A stretch of 55,261 nt of DNA from an uncultured Clostridia bacterium. GTDB lineage: Bacteria > Bacillota > Clostridia > TANB77 > CAG-508. The notes under the pieces are model-generated. The model searched no databases. It saw only the letters and a program-made list of their open reading frames with translations, and was not told the origin of the DNA. The translations under genes and the position numbers were made by a program. Positions within the stretch are counted from its first letter, which is position 1; each line of letters starts with the position of its first letter. Below, piece after piece: positions 8,921 through 18,868 of this stretch. The stretch covers positions 1 to 55,261 of the forward strand of contig CALXJT010000004.1 of assembly GCA_944388695.1 (NCBI GenBank), in the 5' to 3' direction.

Positions 8921-10576
8921 ATGGATTATAAAGATTTAGCAAATTTAATTTTTCCAGATGCAAAAGATATAAAATATTATGAAGAAAAATATCCAGAAAG
9001 AAACTTAAAAGAAGGGGCAATAGTAACAAGAATTGCCCCAAGTCCAACTGGATTTATACATATAGGAGGATTATACCAAGGTCTTATTGCAAAAAAACTT
9101 GCAAAACAAACAGAAGGGGTATTTTTTATAAGAATAGAAGATACAGACCAAAAGAGATTAGTAGAAAATGGCGTAATGGAGATTGTAGAATCATTAAATA
9201 ATTTTGGTTTTGAACCAGATGAAGGAATGGTAACTGAAACTGAATCAAAAGGTGAGTACGGACCATATAGACAATCCTTAAGAAAAGATATCTATCAAAG
9301 TTATGCAAAATATTTAATTGAACAAGGAAAGGCATATCCATGTTTTTGTTCAACAGAAGAAATAGAAGAAATAAGACAAAAGCAAGAAGCTGCCAAAATA
9401 AGACCAGGATATTATGGAGTATGGGCTAAATGTAGAAATTTAACAGTAGAAGAAATGATAGAAAGAATAAAAAATGGAGAAAATTATATAGTGCGTTTTA
9501 AATCACCAGGAAGAGAAGATAGAAAAATAAAACATCATGATTTAATAAAAGGAAATGTAGATTTTCCAGAAAATGACCAAGATATAGTTATAATTAAAGC
9601 AGATGGTTTACCAACATATCACTTTGCACATGCTGTTGATGACCATTTAATGAGAACAACACATGTTATTCGTGGTGATGAGTGGCTTTCATCTATGCCA
9701 GTGCATTTACAATTATTCCATGAATTAGGATTTAAAGCCCCTAAATATGCACATATAGCTCCAATAATGAAAAACGATAATGGAAATAAGAGAAAATTAA
9801 GTAAGAGAAAAGACCCAGAAGCTGCTGTTTCATATTATGTAGAAATGGGAATTCCAAAAGAAGCGGTTTCAGAATATTTATTAAATATAGCTAATTCAAA
9901 TTTTGAAAATTGGAGAAGAGCAAATAAAGATACATCAATAGATGATTTTGAATTACAAATAAATAAAATGAGTGTAAGTGGAGCTCTATTTGATATGGTA
10001 AAATTATTAGATGTAGGAAAAACAGTAATATCAAAATATACAGCTGAAGAAGTATATAACAAATCAAAAGATTGGGCAAAAACATTTGATGAAGAATTAT
10101 ATTCAATACTAGATAAAGATAAAGAATATGCATTAAAAGTATTTGGAATAGAAAGAGGAAATAAAAAACCAAGAAAAGATATTGCAAAATGGTCAGATGT
10201 AAAAGAAAATATAGAATATATGTATGACGAATTATTTGAAAAAAATAAACAAGATTACGAATATCAAGTTATATCTGATAAGAAAGAAATAGAAAAGATA
10301 TTAGACTTATACATAAATAAATATTATGATGAAAATGATGACAAACAAACATGGTTTGACAAAATAAAAGAGTTATCAGGAGAAATGGGATTTGCAAAAG
10401 AAGTAAAAGAATTCAAAGAAAATCCAGGAAAATATAAAGCACATGTTGGAGATGTAAGTACAGTTTTACGTGTTGCATTAACTAAAAGAACAAATACTCC
10501 AGATATGTATGAAATAATGAAGATATTAGGTAAAGACAGAATCCAAAAAAGATTTGAGCAAGCCAAAAATAATTAA
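8921..10576 (+). CDS. gltX: Glutamyl-tRNA synthetase, clostridial long form
   Basis: This class I synthetase charges tRNA with glutamate. The signature is APSPTGFIHIGG (HIGH box as HIGG, residues 47-50) and the KMSKS-type motif KRKLSKRKD. At about 551 residues it is longer than the 480-500 usual for Bacillus GltX, matching a clostridial subtype. ATG 8921 is preferred: AAGGAAGG at 8901-8908 is 12 bases upstream, whereas ATG 8909 would directly abut the ribosome site. It lies behind rnj on the same strand and ends before a strong hairpin. Whether it also charges tRNA-Gln cannot be read from the sequence. Confidence 0.93.
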   Translation: MDYKDLANLIFPDAKDIKYYEEKYPERNLKEGAIVTRIAPSPTGFIHIGGLYQGLIAKKLAKQTEGVFFIRIEDTDQKRLVENGVMEIVESLNNFGFEPDEGMVTETESKGEYGPYRQSLRKDIYQSYAKYLIEQGKAYPCFCSTEEIEEIRQKQEAAKIRPGYYGVWAKCRNLTVEEMIERIKNGENYIVRFKSPGREDRKIKHHDLIKGNVDFPENDQDIVIIKADGLPTYHFAHAVDDHLMRTTHVIRGDEWLSSMPVHLQLFHELGFKAPKYAHIAPIMKNDNGNKRKLSKRKDPEAAVSYYVEMGIPKEAVSEYLLNIANSNFENWRRANKDTSIDDFELQINKMSVSGALFDMVKLLDVGKTVISKYTAEEVYNKSKDWAKTFDEELYSILDKDKEYALKVFGIERGNKKPRKDIAKWSDVKENIEYMYDELFEKNKQDYEYQVISDKKEIEKILDLYINKYYDENDDKQTWFDKIKELSGEMGFAKEVKEFKENPGKYKAHVGDVSTVLRVALTKRTNTPDMYEIMKILGKDRIQKRFEQAKNN

Positions 10577-10583
10577 GTAATTT

Positions 10584-10645
10584 AAGGTTGAGGGATGGTC
10601 CTAAAATCCTTTTTAGAAGGACTTTTAGGACCATTCTTAATCCTT
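10584..10645 (+). terminator. large hairpin after gltX
   Basis: ATGGTCCTAAAA from 10595 pairs with TTTTAGGACCAT ending at 10634, and an inner CCTT/AAGG extends it. Flanking AAGGTTGAG and CTTAATCCTT lengthen the stem imperfectly. There is no long T run, so it may be a weak terminator or a processing hairpin before the DUF951 gene. Confidence 0.6.
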
Positions 10646-10672
10646 TATAAATTGTGAAAAGAAGTGATTGTA

Positions 10673-10864
10673 ATGAATTATGATGTAGGAGATATAGTAA
10701 GAACAAAAAAAGTACATCCTTGTGGAAGTAAATTATGGGAATTAGTTCGTGTAGGTGTTGACTTTAAATTGAAGTGTTTAGGATGCGGACATGTTATTAC
10801 TTTAGAAAGACAGAAAGCTTTAAAGATAATAACTAAAAATGAAACAAAAGATAAAAAAGTGTAA
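10673..10864 (+). CDS. DUF951 family small protein
   Basis: This is a 63-residue protein of the DUF951 family, small proteins found widely in Firmicutes with no established function. Recognisable segments are YDVGDIVRTKKVHPCGS, WELVRVGVDFKLKCLGCG and ITLERQKALK. The cysteines CLGCG suggest a possible metal or structural site. GTG 10664 is in frame, but the purine-rich AGAAGTGAT fits ATG 10673 better. A strong hairpin precedes it and a bidirectional terminator follows. Confidence 0.82.
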   Translation: MNYDVGDIVRTKKVHPCGSKLWELVRVGVDFKLKCLGCGHVITLERQKALKIITKNETKDKKV

Positions 10865-10931
10865 TTATATATATTGAAGAAGGAATAAGATATTATTATT
10901 TATTTGTAATTTTTAAATAATGGTATAAATT

Positions 10932-10990
10932 AAAGACATTTGAGATGATAGCTTATCTGATTGATGTTAGCTATTAATCCAAATGTCTTT
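10932..10990. terminator. bidirectional terminator between convergent genes
   Basis: AAAGACATTTG (10932-10942) pairs with CAAATGTCTTT (10980-10990), and an inner GATGATAGCT / AGCTATTAATC pairing adds to it. It has A and T runs on both sides and serves the DUF951 gene (plus) and engB (minus). Confidence 0.85.
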
Positions 10991-11054
10991 TATTTTTGAA
11001 ATATATGAAAAATATGATTAAGATTTTTTGTTTTGTAAATTAATTATCTATTTT

Positions 11055-11636
11055 TTATATGTATAAACCAATTTCTTCCCATATTTTTTCTGAATATATT
11101 TTTCTTTCAGAAGAAAAAGGGTATGTAGGAATATCACCGATAGGATTTAATATTTTTTGTAAATTTTTTACTGTTTCATCTACTTTTGAAGGTGCAATCT
11201 TATCGGCTTTATTCGCAAGTATAATGCAAGGTAGTCCTGAACGAATTATATAATCATACATTAATTTATCATTTTCAGTTGGATTATGTCTTATATCAAT
11301 TAAAAAGATGACTAATGTAATTTCATTTCTATTAAATAAATATTCTTCGATAAATTTTCCAACTTGTTCTTGTTCTTTTTTTGACATTTTACTATATCCG
11401 TAACCAGGTAAGTCAACGAAATAGAATAGATTATCAATATTATAAAAATTAATTTGACGAGTTTTTCCAGGCTCACTACTTGTTCTGGCAAGTTTTTTTC
11501 TATTAATCATTGTATTTATAAAACTAGATTTACCAACATTTGATTTACCAACTAGAACTATTTCTGGCAAATTGTTTTTTGGATATTGAGTTGGTTTTAC
11601 AGCAGATATTTCGAACTTTGGATTTTTTACTATCAT
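11055..11636 (-). CDS. engB: Ribosome-biogenesis GTPase EngB/YsxC
   Basis: This is a 193-residue GTPase needed for 50S subunit assembly. The G1 motif is GKSNVGKSS, the switch region is RTSSEPGKTRQ, G3 is DLPG and G4 is NKAD. The N-terminus, FEISAVKPTQYPK before LPEIVLVGKSNVGKSS, is the family's usual start, so ATG 11636 is trusted. Its Shine-Dalgarno AAAGGAG (11672-11666) is 29 bases upstream, and a perfect 8-bp stem-loop lies between. It follows serS by about 50 bases on the same strand and ends at a strong bidirectional terminator. Confidence 0.95.
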   Translation of the reverse strand: MIVKNPKFEISAVKPTQYPKNNLPEIVLVGKSNVGKSSFINTMINRKKLARTSSEPGKTRQINFYNIDNLFYFVDLPGYGYSKMSKKEQEQVGKFIEEYLFNRNEITLVIFLIDIRHNPTENDKLMYDYIIRSGLPCIILANKADKIAPSKVDETVKNLQKILNPIGDIPTYPFSSERKIYSEKIWEEIGLYI

Positions 11637-11672
11637 AATTATTATAAGTGTTTCTAAAACACTTTCTCCTTT
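11637..11672 (-). promoter_or_regulatory. engB translation start: SD, stem-loop, ATG
   Basis: Reading the minus strand: AAAGGAG (11672-11666), one base, stem AAGTGTTT (11664-11657), loop TAG, stem AAACACTT (11653-11646), nine bases, then ATG at 11636. If the stem forms, the effective SD-to-start distance is about ten bases; if it does not, the distance is too long for normal initiation. Confidence 0.6.
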
Positions 11673-11685
11673 CTAATATTTCAAT

Positions 11686-12972
11686 CTATTTCTTTATTTC
11701 AATTTTCTCAAGTCCGCCCATATAAGGTCTTAAAACTTCAGGTATAATTACACTGCCATCTGGTTGATAATTATTTTCAACAATAGAGATAAGCATACGA
11801 GGTGGGGCAACTACTGTATTATTAAGTGTATGTGCAAAATAATTTCCATTTTCACCTTTTATTCTAATACCAAGACGTCTTGCTTGAGCATCTGTTAAAT
11901 TAGAACAACTACCAACTTCAAAATATTTTTGTTGTCTAGGTGACCATGCTTCTACATCGCAAGATTTTGCTTTTAAATCTGCTAAATCTCCACTACAACA
12001 TTCTAGAGTACGTACAGGTATGTTCATACTTCTAAAGAATTCAACAGTATATGACCACATTTTATCATACCAATTCCAACTATCTTCTGGTTCACAAACA
12101 ACAATCATTTCTTGCTTTTCAAATTGATGTATACGATAAACACCACGTTCTTCTATTCCATGAGCTCCTTTTTCTTTTCTAAAACATGGAGAGTATGAAG
12201 TCATAGTATATGGCATGTCTTCTTTTTTTAGAATTTGATCTTTAAATTTACCAATCATAGAATGTTCGCTTGTACCAATTAGGTATAAGTCTTCACCTTC
12301 GATTTTATACATCATTGCATCCATTTCTTCAAAACTCATAACACCTGTTACAACATCACTTCTTATCATATATGGTGGAATGCAATAAGTAAAACCTTTG
12401 TTAATCATAAAATCTCTTGCATATGTTAAAACAGCTGAATGAAGTCTTGCAACATCACCCATTAAATAATAAAAACCGTTTCCTGAAACACGTCTTGCAC
12501 TATCTAAATCAAGACCATTAAGTGCTTCTAAAATTTCACCATGAAAAGGAATTTCATAATCTGGTACAATTGGTTCACCAAATTTTTCTATTTCAACATT
12601 TTCACTATCATCTTTTCCTAGTGGAACAGAAGGGTGCATTATATTTGGAATTTTCATCATTCTTTTTTGAATTTCATTATAATATTCAGCTTCTAAATTT
12701 TCGTTTTCTTCTAGAGATTTATTTATTTCTTGAACTTTTTCTTTTATAGAATTTGCTTCATCTTTTTTTCCAGATTTCATTAATTCACCAATTTGTGAAC
12801 TTAAAGATTTTCTTTCTGCTCTTAAGTTATCTCCTTGAAGTTTTGCTTCTCTATATTTTTTATCATAATCTAAAACTTCATCAACTAAAACAAGTTTTTC
12901 ATCTTGAAATTTATTTTTTATATTTTCTTTTACCATATCAGGATTTTCTCTTAATAATTTTATATCTATCAT
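11686..12972 (-). CDS. serS: Seryl-tRNA synthetase
   Basis: This class II synthetase charges tRNA-Ser. It has an N-terminal long coiled-coil arm (about residues 30-100), then motif 2 in the segment CFRKEKGAHG..RIHQFEKQE, and motif 3 in TLNNTVVAPPRMLISIVENN (about 383-402). The 428 residues match the family. The ribosome site AGGAGG lies just upstream of ATG 12972. A broken DUF1653 gene precedes it and engB follows it on the same strand, suggesting one transcript. No T-box leader is visible in the short divergent region beyond. Confidence 0.95.
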   Translation of the reverse strand: MIDIKLLRENPDMVKENIKNKFQDEKLVLVDEVLDYDKKYREAKLQGDNLRAERKSLSSQIGELMKSGKKDEANSIKEKVQEINKSLEENENLEAEYYNEIQKRMMKIPNIMHPSVPLGKDDSENVEIEKFGEPIVPDYEIPFHGEILEALNGLDLDSARRVSGNGFYYLMGDVARLHSAVLTYARDFMINKGFTYCIPPYMIRSDVVTGVMSFEEMDAMMYKIEGEDLYLIGTSEHSMIGKFKDQILKKEDMPYTMTSYSPCFRKEKGAHGIEERGVYRIHQFEKQEMIVVCEPEDSWNWYDKMWSYTVEFFRSMNIPVRTLECCSGDLADLKAKSCDVEAWSPRQQKYFEVGSCSNLTDAQARRLGIRIKGENGNYFAHTLNNTVVAPPRMLISIVENNYQPDGSVIIPEVLRPYMGGLEKIEIKK

Positions 12973-13021
12973 AAAATAACCTCCTATAGAACATCATTAT
13001 TTTGATGTTTTACTATTTTTA

Positions 13022-13285
13022 CTATATATTTAAATAATTTTTTTGAATATTTTCTACTAATTCAAATCTATATTTTTGACCAGTAATATTATCAGGTCTT
13101 TCAGGGATTTCTTCTAAAACCATTTTTTCAGGACGAACCTAGATGGAGTGACCATCTTCTCTATAGTATAGTGGTTTATATACTACAATTCGTTCTTTAA
13201 TTTCCGAGTCATATGCTATGTTTTTTACAAAATAATAGTTTCCTTTAAAGTGATGATAGACTTTTCCGATTTCTACATCTTTCAT
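13022..13285 (-). pseudogene. DUF1653 protein gene with in-frame TAG
   Basis: This 87-codon frame reads MKDVEIGKVYHHFKGNYYFV at its start, and then ERIVVYKPLYYREDGHSI, TAG, VRPEKMVLEEIPERP, ending at TAG 13022. DUF1653 proteins carry HFKGxxY early and (I/L)WVRP at this point, so the TAG at 13141-13139 (codon 49) replaces the expected Trp codon TGG by a single change. A ribosome-site-like AGGGATGTGAT precedes ATG 13285. TAG ends other genes here (KAP-like gene, rnj, ruvB), so general recoding is unlikely. It is most simply a nonsense mutation or a base-calling error. DUF1653 has no firmly known function. Confidence 0.75.
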
Positions 13286-13442
13286 TAATAATCACATCCC
13301 TTTTGTTTAAATTTGGATTTTATATAGTATAAGTAATATTGATAGTTTTAATCCATTTGTGTGATTATATACTATTTTAGCATAAAATTCAAGGAAAATT
13401 GGTAAAATAGGTGTAGAGATTTGATGATTATGTAGGTGGATT

Positions 13443-14288
13443 ATGTTTTTAGAAATATTAAAATTTATATTTTTTTCATTATTAATTGTATTAATTTCAA
13501 AATATATGTTAGTAACTGTGCTTCGAAAATTAGCCGAAAATTTAAATTTGAAGCCAAATGTAATAGGTAATATAGCAGGTTATGCGACATCAGTTCCTGA
13601 ACTTTTAACAGTTTCTATTTCTAGTTTTACAGGTTTAACTGGTGCAAGTGTTTATAATATATTGAGTTCTAATATAATAAATCTGGTTCAGTATATTTGT
13701 GCAATAATAATGAATAATAATTTAAAAAAATTAAAAAATGAAGCTATAATTATAGATATTATATTAGTATTATTTACAATATTTATACCAATATTTATAT
13801 TAATAACAGATATGGAGATTAATGTAATTGTTGTGTTAATTTTTTTTGTTTTGGCATTTGTTTTTTGGAAAATAGATAATTTATTCCATAAAAAATTTTT
13901 AAATGATATAGAAAATAAGATTATACAAATAGAAAATGAGAAAGAAAAAGAAGAAACTAAAAATAATAAAAGTACTTTTTTATATATTTTTTTACTAGTA
14001 TTAGCTGGGGTGTTATTATTTTTTATAGGTAATATGTTAGGTGATACTTTAGAGGTTTTAGCAGAAAAATTTAATATTTCTCAAATGATAATTGGAATTT
14101 TATTAGGTTTTATAACGAGTATACCAGAATTAATTACATTTATTGAATCACAAAGATATTATAAGGAAGAAGAGGTAGATGATATATTAGGTGTAGTTGA
14201 AGCTACTAATAATTTATTTACTTCTAATGTGTTGAATTTATTTATTATTCAGTCTATAGGTGTTTGTATATTTCTTATTTGGACTTGA
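13443..14288 (+). CDS. CaCA-superfamily sodium/calcium exchanger-like protein
   Basis: This is an integral membrane protein of 281 residues with about ten hydrophobic segments. The two alpha repeats of the cation/Ca2+ exchanger superfamily are visible: GYATSVPELLTVSISS with SVYNILSSNIINL (about residues 43-85), and GFITSIPELITFIES with ATNNLFTSNVLNLF (about 222-268). A Lys/Glu-rich loop (about 152-175) joins the two halves. It is somewhat short for the family (usually 300-350). The substrate, Ca2+ or another cation, cannot be deduced. It starts divergently from the serS transcript, and a hairpin repeat element follows 15 bases after the stop. Confidence 0.82.
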   Translation: MFLEILKFIFFSLLIVLISKYMLVTVLRKLAENLNLKPNVIGNIAGYATSVPELLTVSISSFTGLTGASVYNILSSNIINLVQYICAIIMNNNLKKLKNEAIIIDIILVLFTIFIPIFILITDMEINVIVVLIFFVLAFVFWKIDNLFHKKFLNDIENKIIQIENEKEKEETKNNKSTFLYIFLLVLAGVLLFFIGNMLGDTLEVLAEKFNISQMIIGILLGFITSIPELITFIESQRYYKEEEVDDILGVVEATNNLFTSNVLNLFIIQSIGVCIFLIWT

Positions 14289-14303
14289 TAATGAATCTTG
14301 AAA

Positions 14304-14422
14304 GCGAACATTAGGACACTCCATTTTGTTCGGATAAAAATAGAATTTTAATTTTTTCTATCCGAACAAAAAAGAGTGTCCCCAATGTTCTCCGAACAAA
14401 ATGGAGTGTCCCTAATGTTCGC
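14304..14422. repeat. dispersed hairpin repeat, copy 1 (compound)
   Basis: The left arm GCGAACATTAGGACACTCC (14304 on) leads into ATTTTGTTCGGA. After a T/A spacer come two successive right arms: TCCGAACAAAAAAGAGTGTC to CCCAATGTTC, then CCGAACAAAATGGAGTGTCC to CTAATGTTCGC (ending 14422). The second right arm pairs with the left arm, so this copy has a duplicated arm. Related copies are at 35779, 39095 and 44172. Confidence 0.85.
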
Positions 14423-14479
14423 CTAATGTTTGCTCATAGTTTTTTCTTAGTTTATGTTCACAAAAAATTCACAAAAAAA

Positions 14480-14506
14480 TTAGCAAAAAGTATTGACAAC
14501 TGCTAA
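14480..14506 (+). promoter_or_regulatory. second, degenerate CIRCE-like operator
   Basis: TTAGCAAAA, nine bases, AACTGCTAA. The spacing is exactly that of CIRCE and the ends TTAGCA/TGCTAA are conserved, but the inner bases diverge. It overlaps the -35 box TTGACA of the hrcA promoter. Confidence 0.5.
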
Positions 14507-14521
14507 AAATGGATATAATAT
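14493..14521 (+). promoter_or_regulatory. sigma-A promoter of the hrcA operon
   Basis: TTGACA is at 14493-14498, with TATAAT at 14514-14519 (15-base spacer) or TAATAT at 14516-14521 (17-base spacer). It lies between and overlapping the two CIRCE-like repeats. Confidence 0.7.
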
Positions 14522-14530
14522 ATATGAAGA

Positions 14531-14557
14531 TTAGCAAACAACATACGCGAGTGCTAA
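14531..14557 (+). promoter_or_regulatory. CIRCE operator (HrcA site)
   Basis: TTAGCAAAC, nine bases, GAGTGCTAA. The right arm is perfect and the left arm matches 7 of 9 bases of the TTAGCACTC-N9-GAGTGCTAA consensus. It sits just downstream of the promoter and 26 bases before hrcA, so HrcA should autoregulate the whole cluster. Confidence 0.9.
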
Positions 14558-14583
14558 AAAGTATTGCTAGAAGAGGTGAAAGA

Positions 14584-15594
14584 ATGTTGGATGATAGAAA
14601 GAAAAAAGTATTGCAGGCAATAGTAGAAGAATATGTAAATACTGCAGAACCTGTAAGTTCTACATCATTAACTAATCACGAAGATTTAAATTATAGTAGT
14701 GCAACCATACGTAACGAAATGGCTGATTTAGAAAAATCAGGATATCTTGAAAAGACACATACTTCTAGTGGAAGAATTCCTTCAGAAAAAGGTTATCGTT
14801 ACTATGTGGATGAATTATTACAAGATGATAATATAAGTATTGAAGAGATTAAATATATTAGTGACAAATTAGAAACTAAAGTTAATGAAATAGAAGAATT
14901 AACTAAAATTACAACAACAACGATTTCTGAAATAACGCATTATACTACAGTAGCTATAGGTCCAGGAACAGACAATCAATTGATACAAGAAATAAAGTTT
15001 GTGTTATTAGGACCAAGAATGTTAATGGCAATAATTTTAACAAATACAGGAATGGTAAAAGAAACAATAATTAAATTTGATGAAGATATAACAGAAAAAC
15101 AGGTAGAAACAATAAATTATATGTTCAATCAAAAATTAAAGGGTAAGCCATTAGATATAATAGATTTGCCATTAGAAAAATACTTAATAAATGAAATGAA
15201 ATATAGTGTTAAAGTAATAAAGCCAATTATTGAACAAATAAAAAAAGCTATAACAGAAGAAAGGCAAATTTATTTAGAGGGAACTAATAGATCATTTGAT
15301 TTACCAGAATTTAATAGTTTAGAAGTTGCGAAAAACTTTGTTAATATAATAGATGAAAAGGATTTAGTAGCAGATGTATTAAATTCAGGATTTGCTCAAG
15401 ATATTAATGTATATATAGGTGATGAAAATGAAAAAGAAGAACTTAAAGATTTTAGTGTAATCACTTTTAAACATAGAGTAGGTAATAAAGATTTGGGAAC
15501 AATAGGAATTATAGGACCAAAAAGAATGGATTATTCAAAAGTTATTTCGGTTATGAAGTACATAAGTAAAAAATTGAATGAAAAAAATATATAG
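14584..15594 (+). CDS. hrcA: Heat-inducible transcription repressor HrcA
   Basis: This repressor binds CIRCE and controls class I heat-shock genes. The N-terminal winged helix contains VSSTSLTN and YSSATIRNEMADLEKSGYLE (about residues 24-55), followed by HTSSGRIPSEKGYRYYV. The remainder matches the GAF-like and dimerisation regions. The frame is open from 14509, but that stretch contains the promoter and CIRCE; AGAGGTGAAAG before ATG 14584 gives the true start and 336 residues. It is the first gene of hrcA-grpE-dnaK-dnaJ. Confidence 0.95.
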   Translation: MLDDRKKKVLQAIVEEYVNTAEPVSSTSLTNHEDLNYSSATIRNEMADLEKSGYLEKTHTSSGRIPSEKGYRYYVDELLQDDNISIEEIKYISDKLETKVNEIEELTKITTTTISEITHYTTVAIGPGTDNQLIQEIKFVLLGPRMLMAIILTNTGMVKETIIKFDEDITEKQVETINYMFNQKLKGKPLDIIDLPLEKYLINEMKYSVKVIKPIIEQIKKAITEERQIYLEGTNRSFDLPEFNSLEVAKNFVNIIDEKDLVADVLNSGFAQDINVYIGDENEKEELKDFSVITFKHRVGNKDLGTIGIIGPKRMDYSKVISVMKYISKKLNEKNI

Positions 15595-15620
15595 TTATGC
15601 TATAAAGAATTATTAATAAT

Positions 15621-15698
15621 TGCAAGATAAAAGTATTGAATAGAAGTATTAATAAAAAATGCAAGATAGAAGTATTGAATAGAAGTATTAATAAAAAA
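15621..15698 (+). repeat. 39-base tandem duplication between hrcA and grpE
   Basis: Two nearly identical units, TGCAAGATAxAAGTATTGAA and onward to TTAATAAAAAA, at 15621-15659 and 15660-15698. They differ at one position. Each also contains an internal partial repeat, AGTATTGAA / AGTATTAAT. Confidence 0.8.
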
Positions 15699-15842
15699 TG
15701 TTTAGTGATAATTTTATTGATAATATATAGTTTGGCAATAATATATAGTTAAGATAATATAGTTTAAATATTAAATAGATTAATTTAAGTGATTTCAAAA
15801 TATTATAAAATGAATATATAGTATAAAGAAAGAAGGTATAAG

Positions 15843-16373
15843 ATGTCAGATAAAAAAGATTTAAAAGAAAATGAAGTAACAGAAAACAATGAAGAGTTAA
15901 ATGAAACACAAAACGATGGAACAGCTAATGTAAAAGAACAATTAAAGCAAAAGGAACAAGAATTAGAAGATATCACAGATAGATATAAAAGAATATTAGC
16001 TGAATTTGAAAATCATAAGAAAAGAAGTCAAAAAGAAAGAGAAGGATTATATAATATGGTTTTATCAGATGTAGTATCAGCAATGCTTCCAATATTAGAT
16101 AATCTAGAAAATGCAGCAAAAGTAGAGACAAAAGATGAAGAATATAAAAAAGGAATAGAACTTGTACTTAAACAATTTCAAGATACATTAAAATCAAAAG
16201 GTGTAGAAGAAATAAAAGCATTAGGAGAGATATTTGACCCAGAGTTACATGAAGCAGTAAGTAGTGTTCAAGATGATACAAAAGGTGAAAAAGAAATTGT
16301 TCAAGAATATAGAAAAGGATATAAAATTGGTACAAAAGTAATTAGACATTCTATGGTAGTTGTAGCAAATTAA
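15843..16373 (+). CDS. grpE: GrpE nucleotide exchange factor
   Basis: This is a 176-residue co-chaperone that releases ADP from DnaK. It has an acidic N-terminus, a long coiled-coil segment (about residues 35-80, around RILAEFENHKKRSQKE), and the C-terminal beta domain with GVEEIKALGEIFDPELHEAV. The ATG has GAAGG six bases upstream. It is the second gene of the CIRCE-controlled cluster; a hairpin lies between it and dnaK. Confidence 0.95.
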   Translation: MSDKKDLKENEVTENNEELNETQNDGTANVKEQLKQKEQELEDITDRYKRILAEFENHKKRSQKEREGLYNMVLSDVVSAMLPILDNLENAAKVETKDEEYKKGIELVLKQFQDTLKSKGVEEIKALGEIFDPELHEAVSSVQDDTKGEKEIVQEYRKGYKIGTKVIRHSMVVVAN

Positions 16374-16407
16374 TAATAAATGTTAAAAAATTATTTTATA
16401 ATGAACG

Positions 16408-16462
16408 ATGGTATTGGTATTAAGTAAAATAATATTGTAATATTGGTTAATACTTATACCAT
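16408..16462 (+). other. grpE-dnaK intergenic hairpin
   Basis: ATGGTATTGGTATTAA (from 16408) pairs with TTAATACTTATACCAT (to 16462), and an inner AATATT palindrome extends it. There is no T run. It may be an mRNA processing or stability element setting different levels of GrpE and DnaK; this is inference. Confidence 0.55.
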
Positions 16463-16591
16463 TAGTGATGTATAAAATATTTATAAAATAAATATCAATG
16501 ATAAAAAATATTTAACAAAAGAGAACAAATTAAGTAGAATTTTATATAACTTTATATAGTTATTAATTTTAAAAATATAAATTTAAATTAG

Positions 16592-18475
<1,884 letters not shown>

Positions 18476-18644
18476 CAGGGCAATTTTTTGAATTTATATT
18501 ATGTTTTATAATAATTTTATATGATTTTAAAAGATATAATAATTATTTTGTATACTGATTAGATTTAAAAAATTTAAAATTATGTTATGTGCAAATATTA
18601 AATCTATAGAGATCTTAACTAATATAATAGAAGTAATTTAGAAA

Positions 18645-18677
18645 GAGGTTGGACGCATAATTTTAAAATCCAACCTC
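18645..18677 (+). other. hairpin between dnaK and dnaJ
   Basis: GAGGTTGGA (18645-18653) pairs with TCCAACCTC (18669-18677), 9 bp, perfect, with a 15-base loop. It lacks a T run. It lies in a 393-base gap that otherwise holds only A+T-rich sequence and a short repeat. Confidence 0.6.
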
Positions 18678-18756
18678 AAAATTTAATGTAAGAAAAATGA
18701 AATAAAGAATGAAATATTAGAAGAAGATTTGAGTATTTCAAAAATGCAGAGATGTA

Positions 18757-18812
18757 ATTAGAATTATATTTAAAATTATTTTTAGAATTATATTTAGAAT
18801 TATATTTAAAAT
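18757..18812 (+). repeat. short tandem repeat, 12-base unit
   Basis: Repeated TTAGAATTATAT-like units appear at about 18758, 18782 and 18794, with degenerate TTAAAATTATT-like units between and after. This is upstream of dnaJ and no gene is present. Confidence 0.5.
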
Positions 18813-18868
18813 AAAATGAAGAAAATAAAGAAAAGTATAATAAAAAGACATTTTAATAGGAGGAAAAA

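Noticed and set aside
13022..13285. Genome-wide recoding of TAG as an amino acid
   Set aside because: TAG serves as a normal stop for several intact genes here (KAP-like gene at 5331, rnj at 8866, ruvB at 26640), so a single nonsense change is simpler.
12973..13442. T-box leader for serS
   Set aside because: serS is preceded by the DUF1653 pseudogene and a short divergent region; I found neither a GGGTGG-type T-box motif nor a leader terminator.
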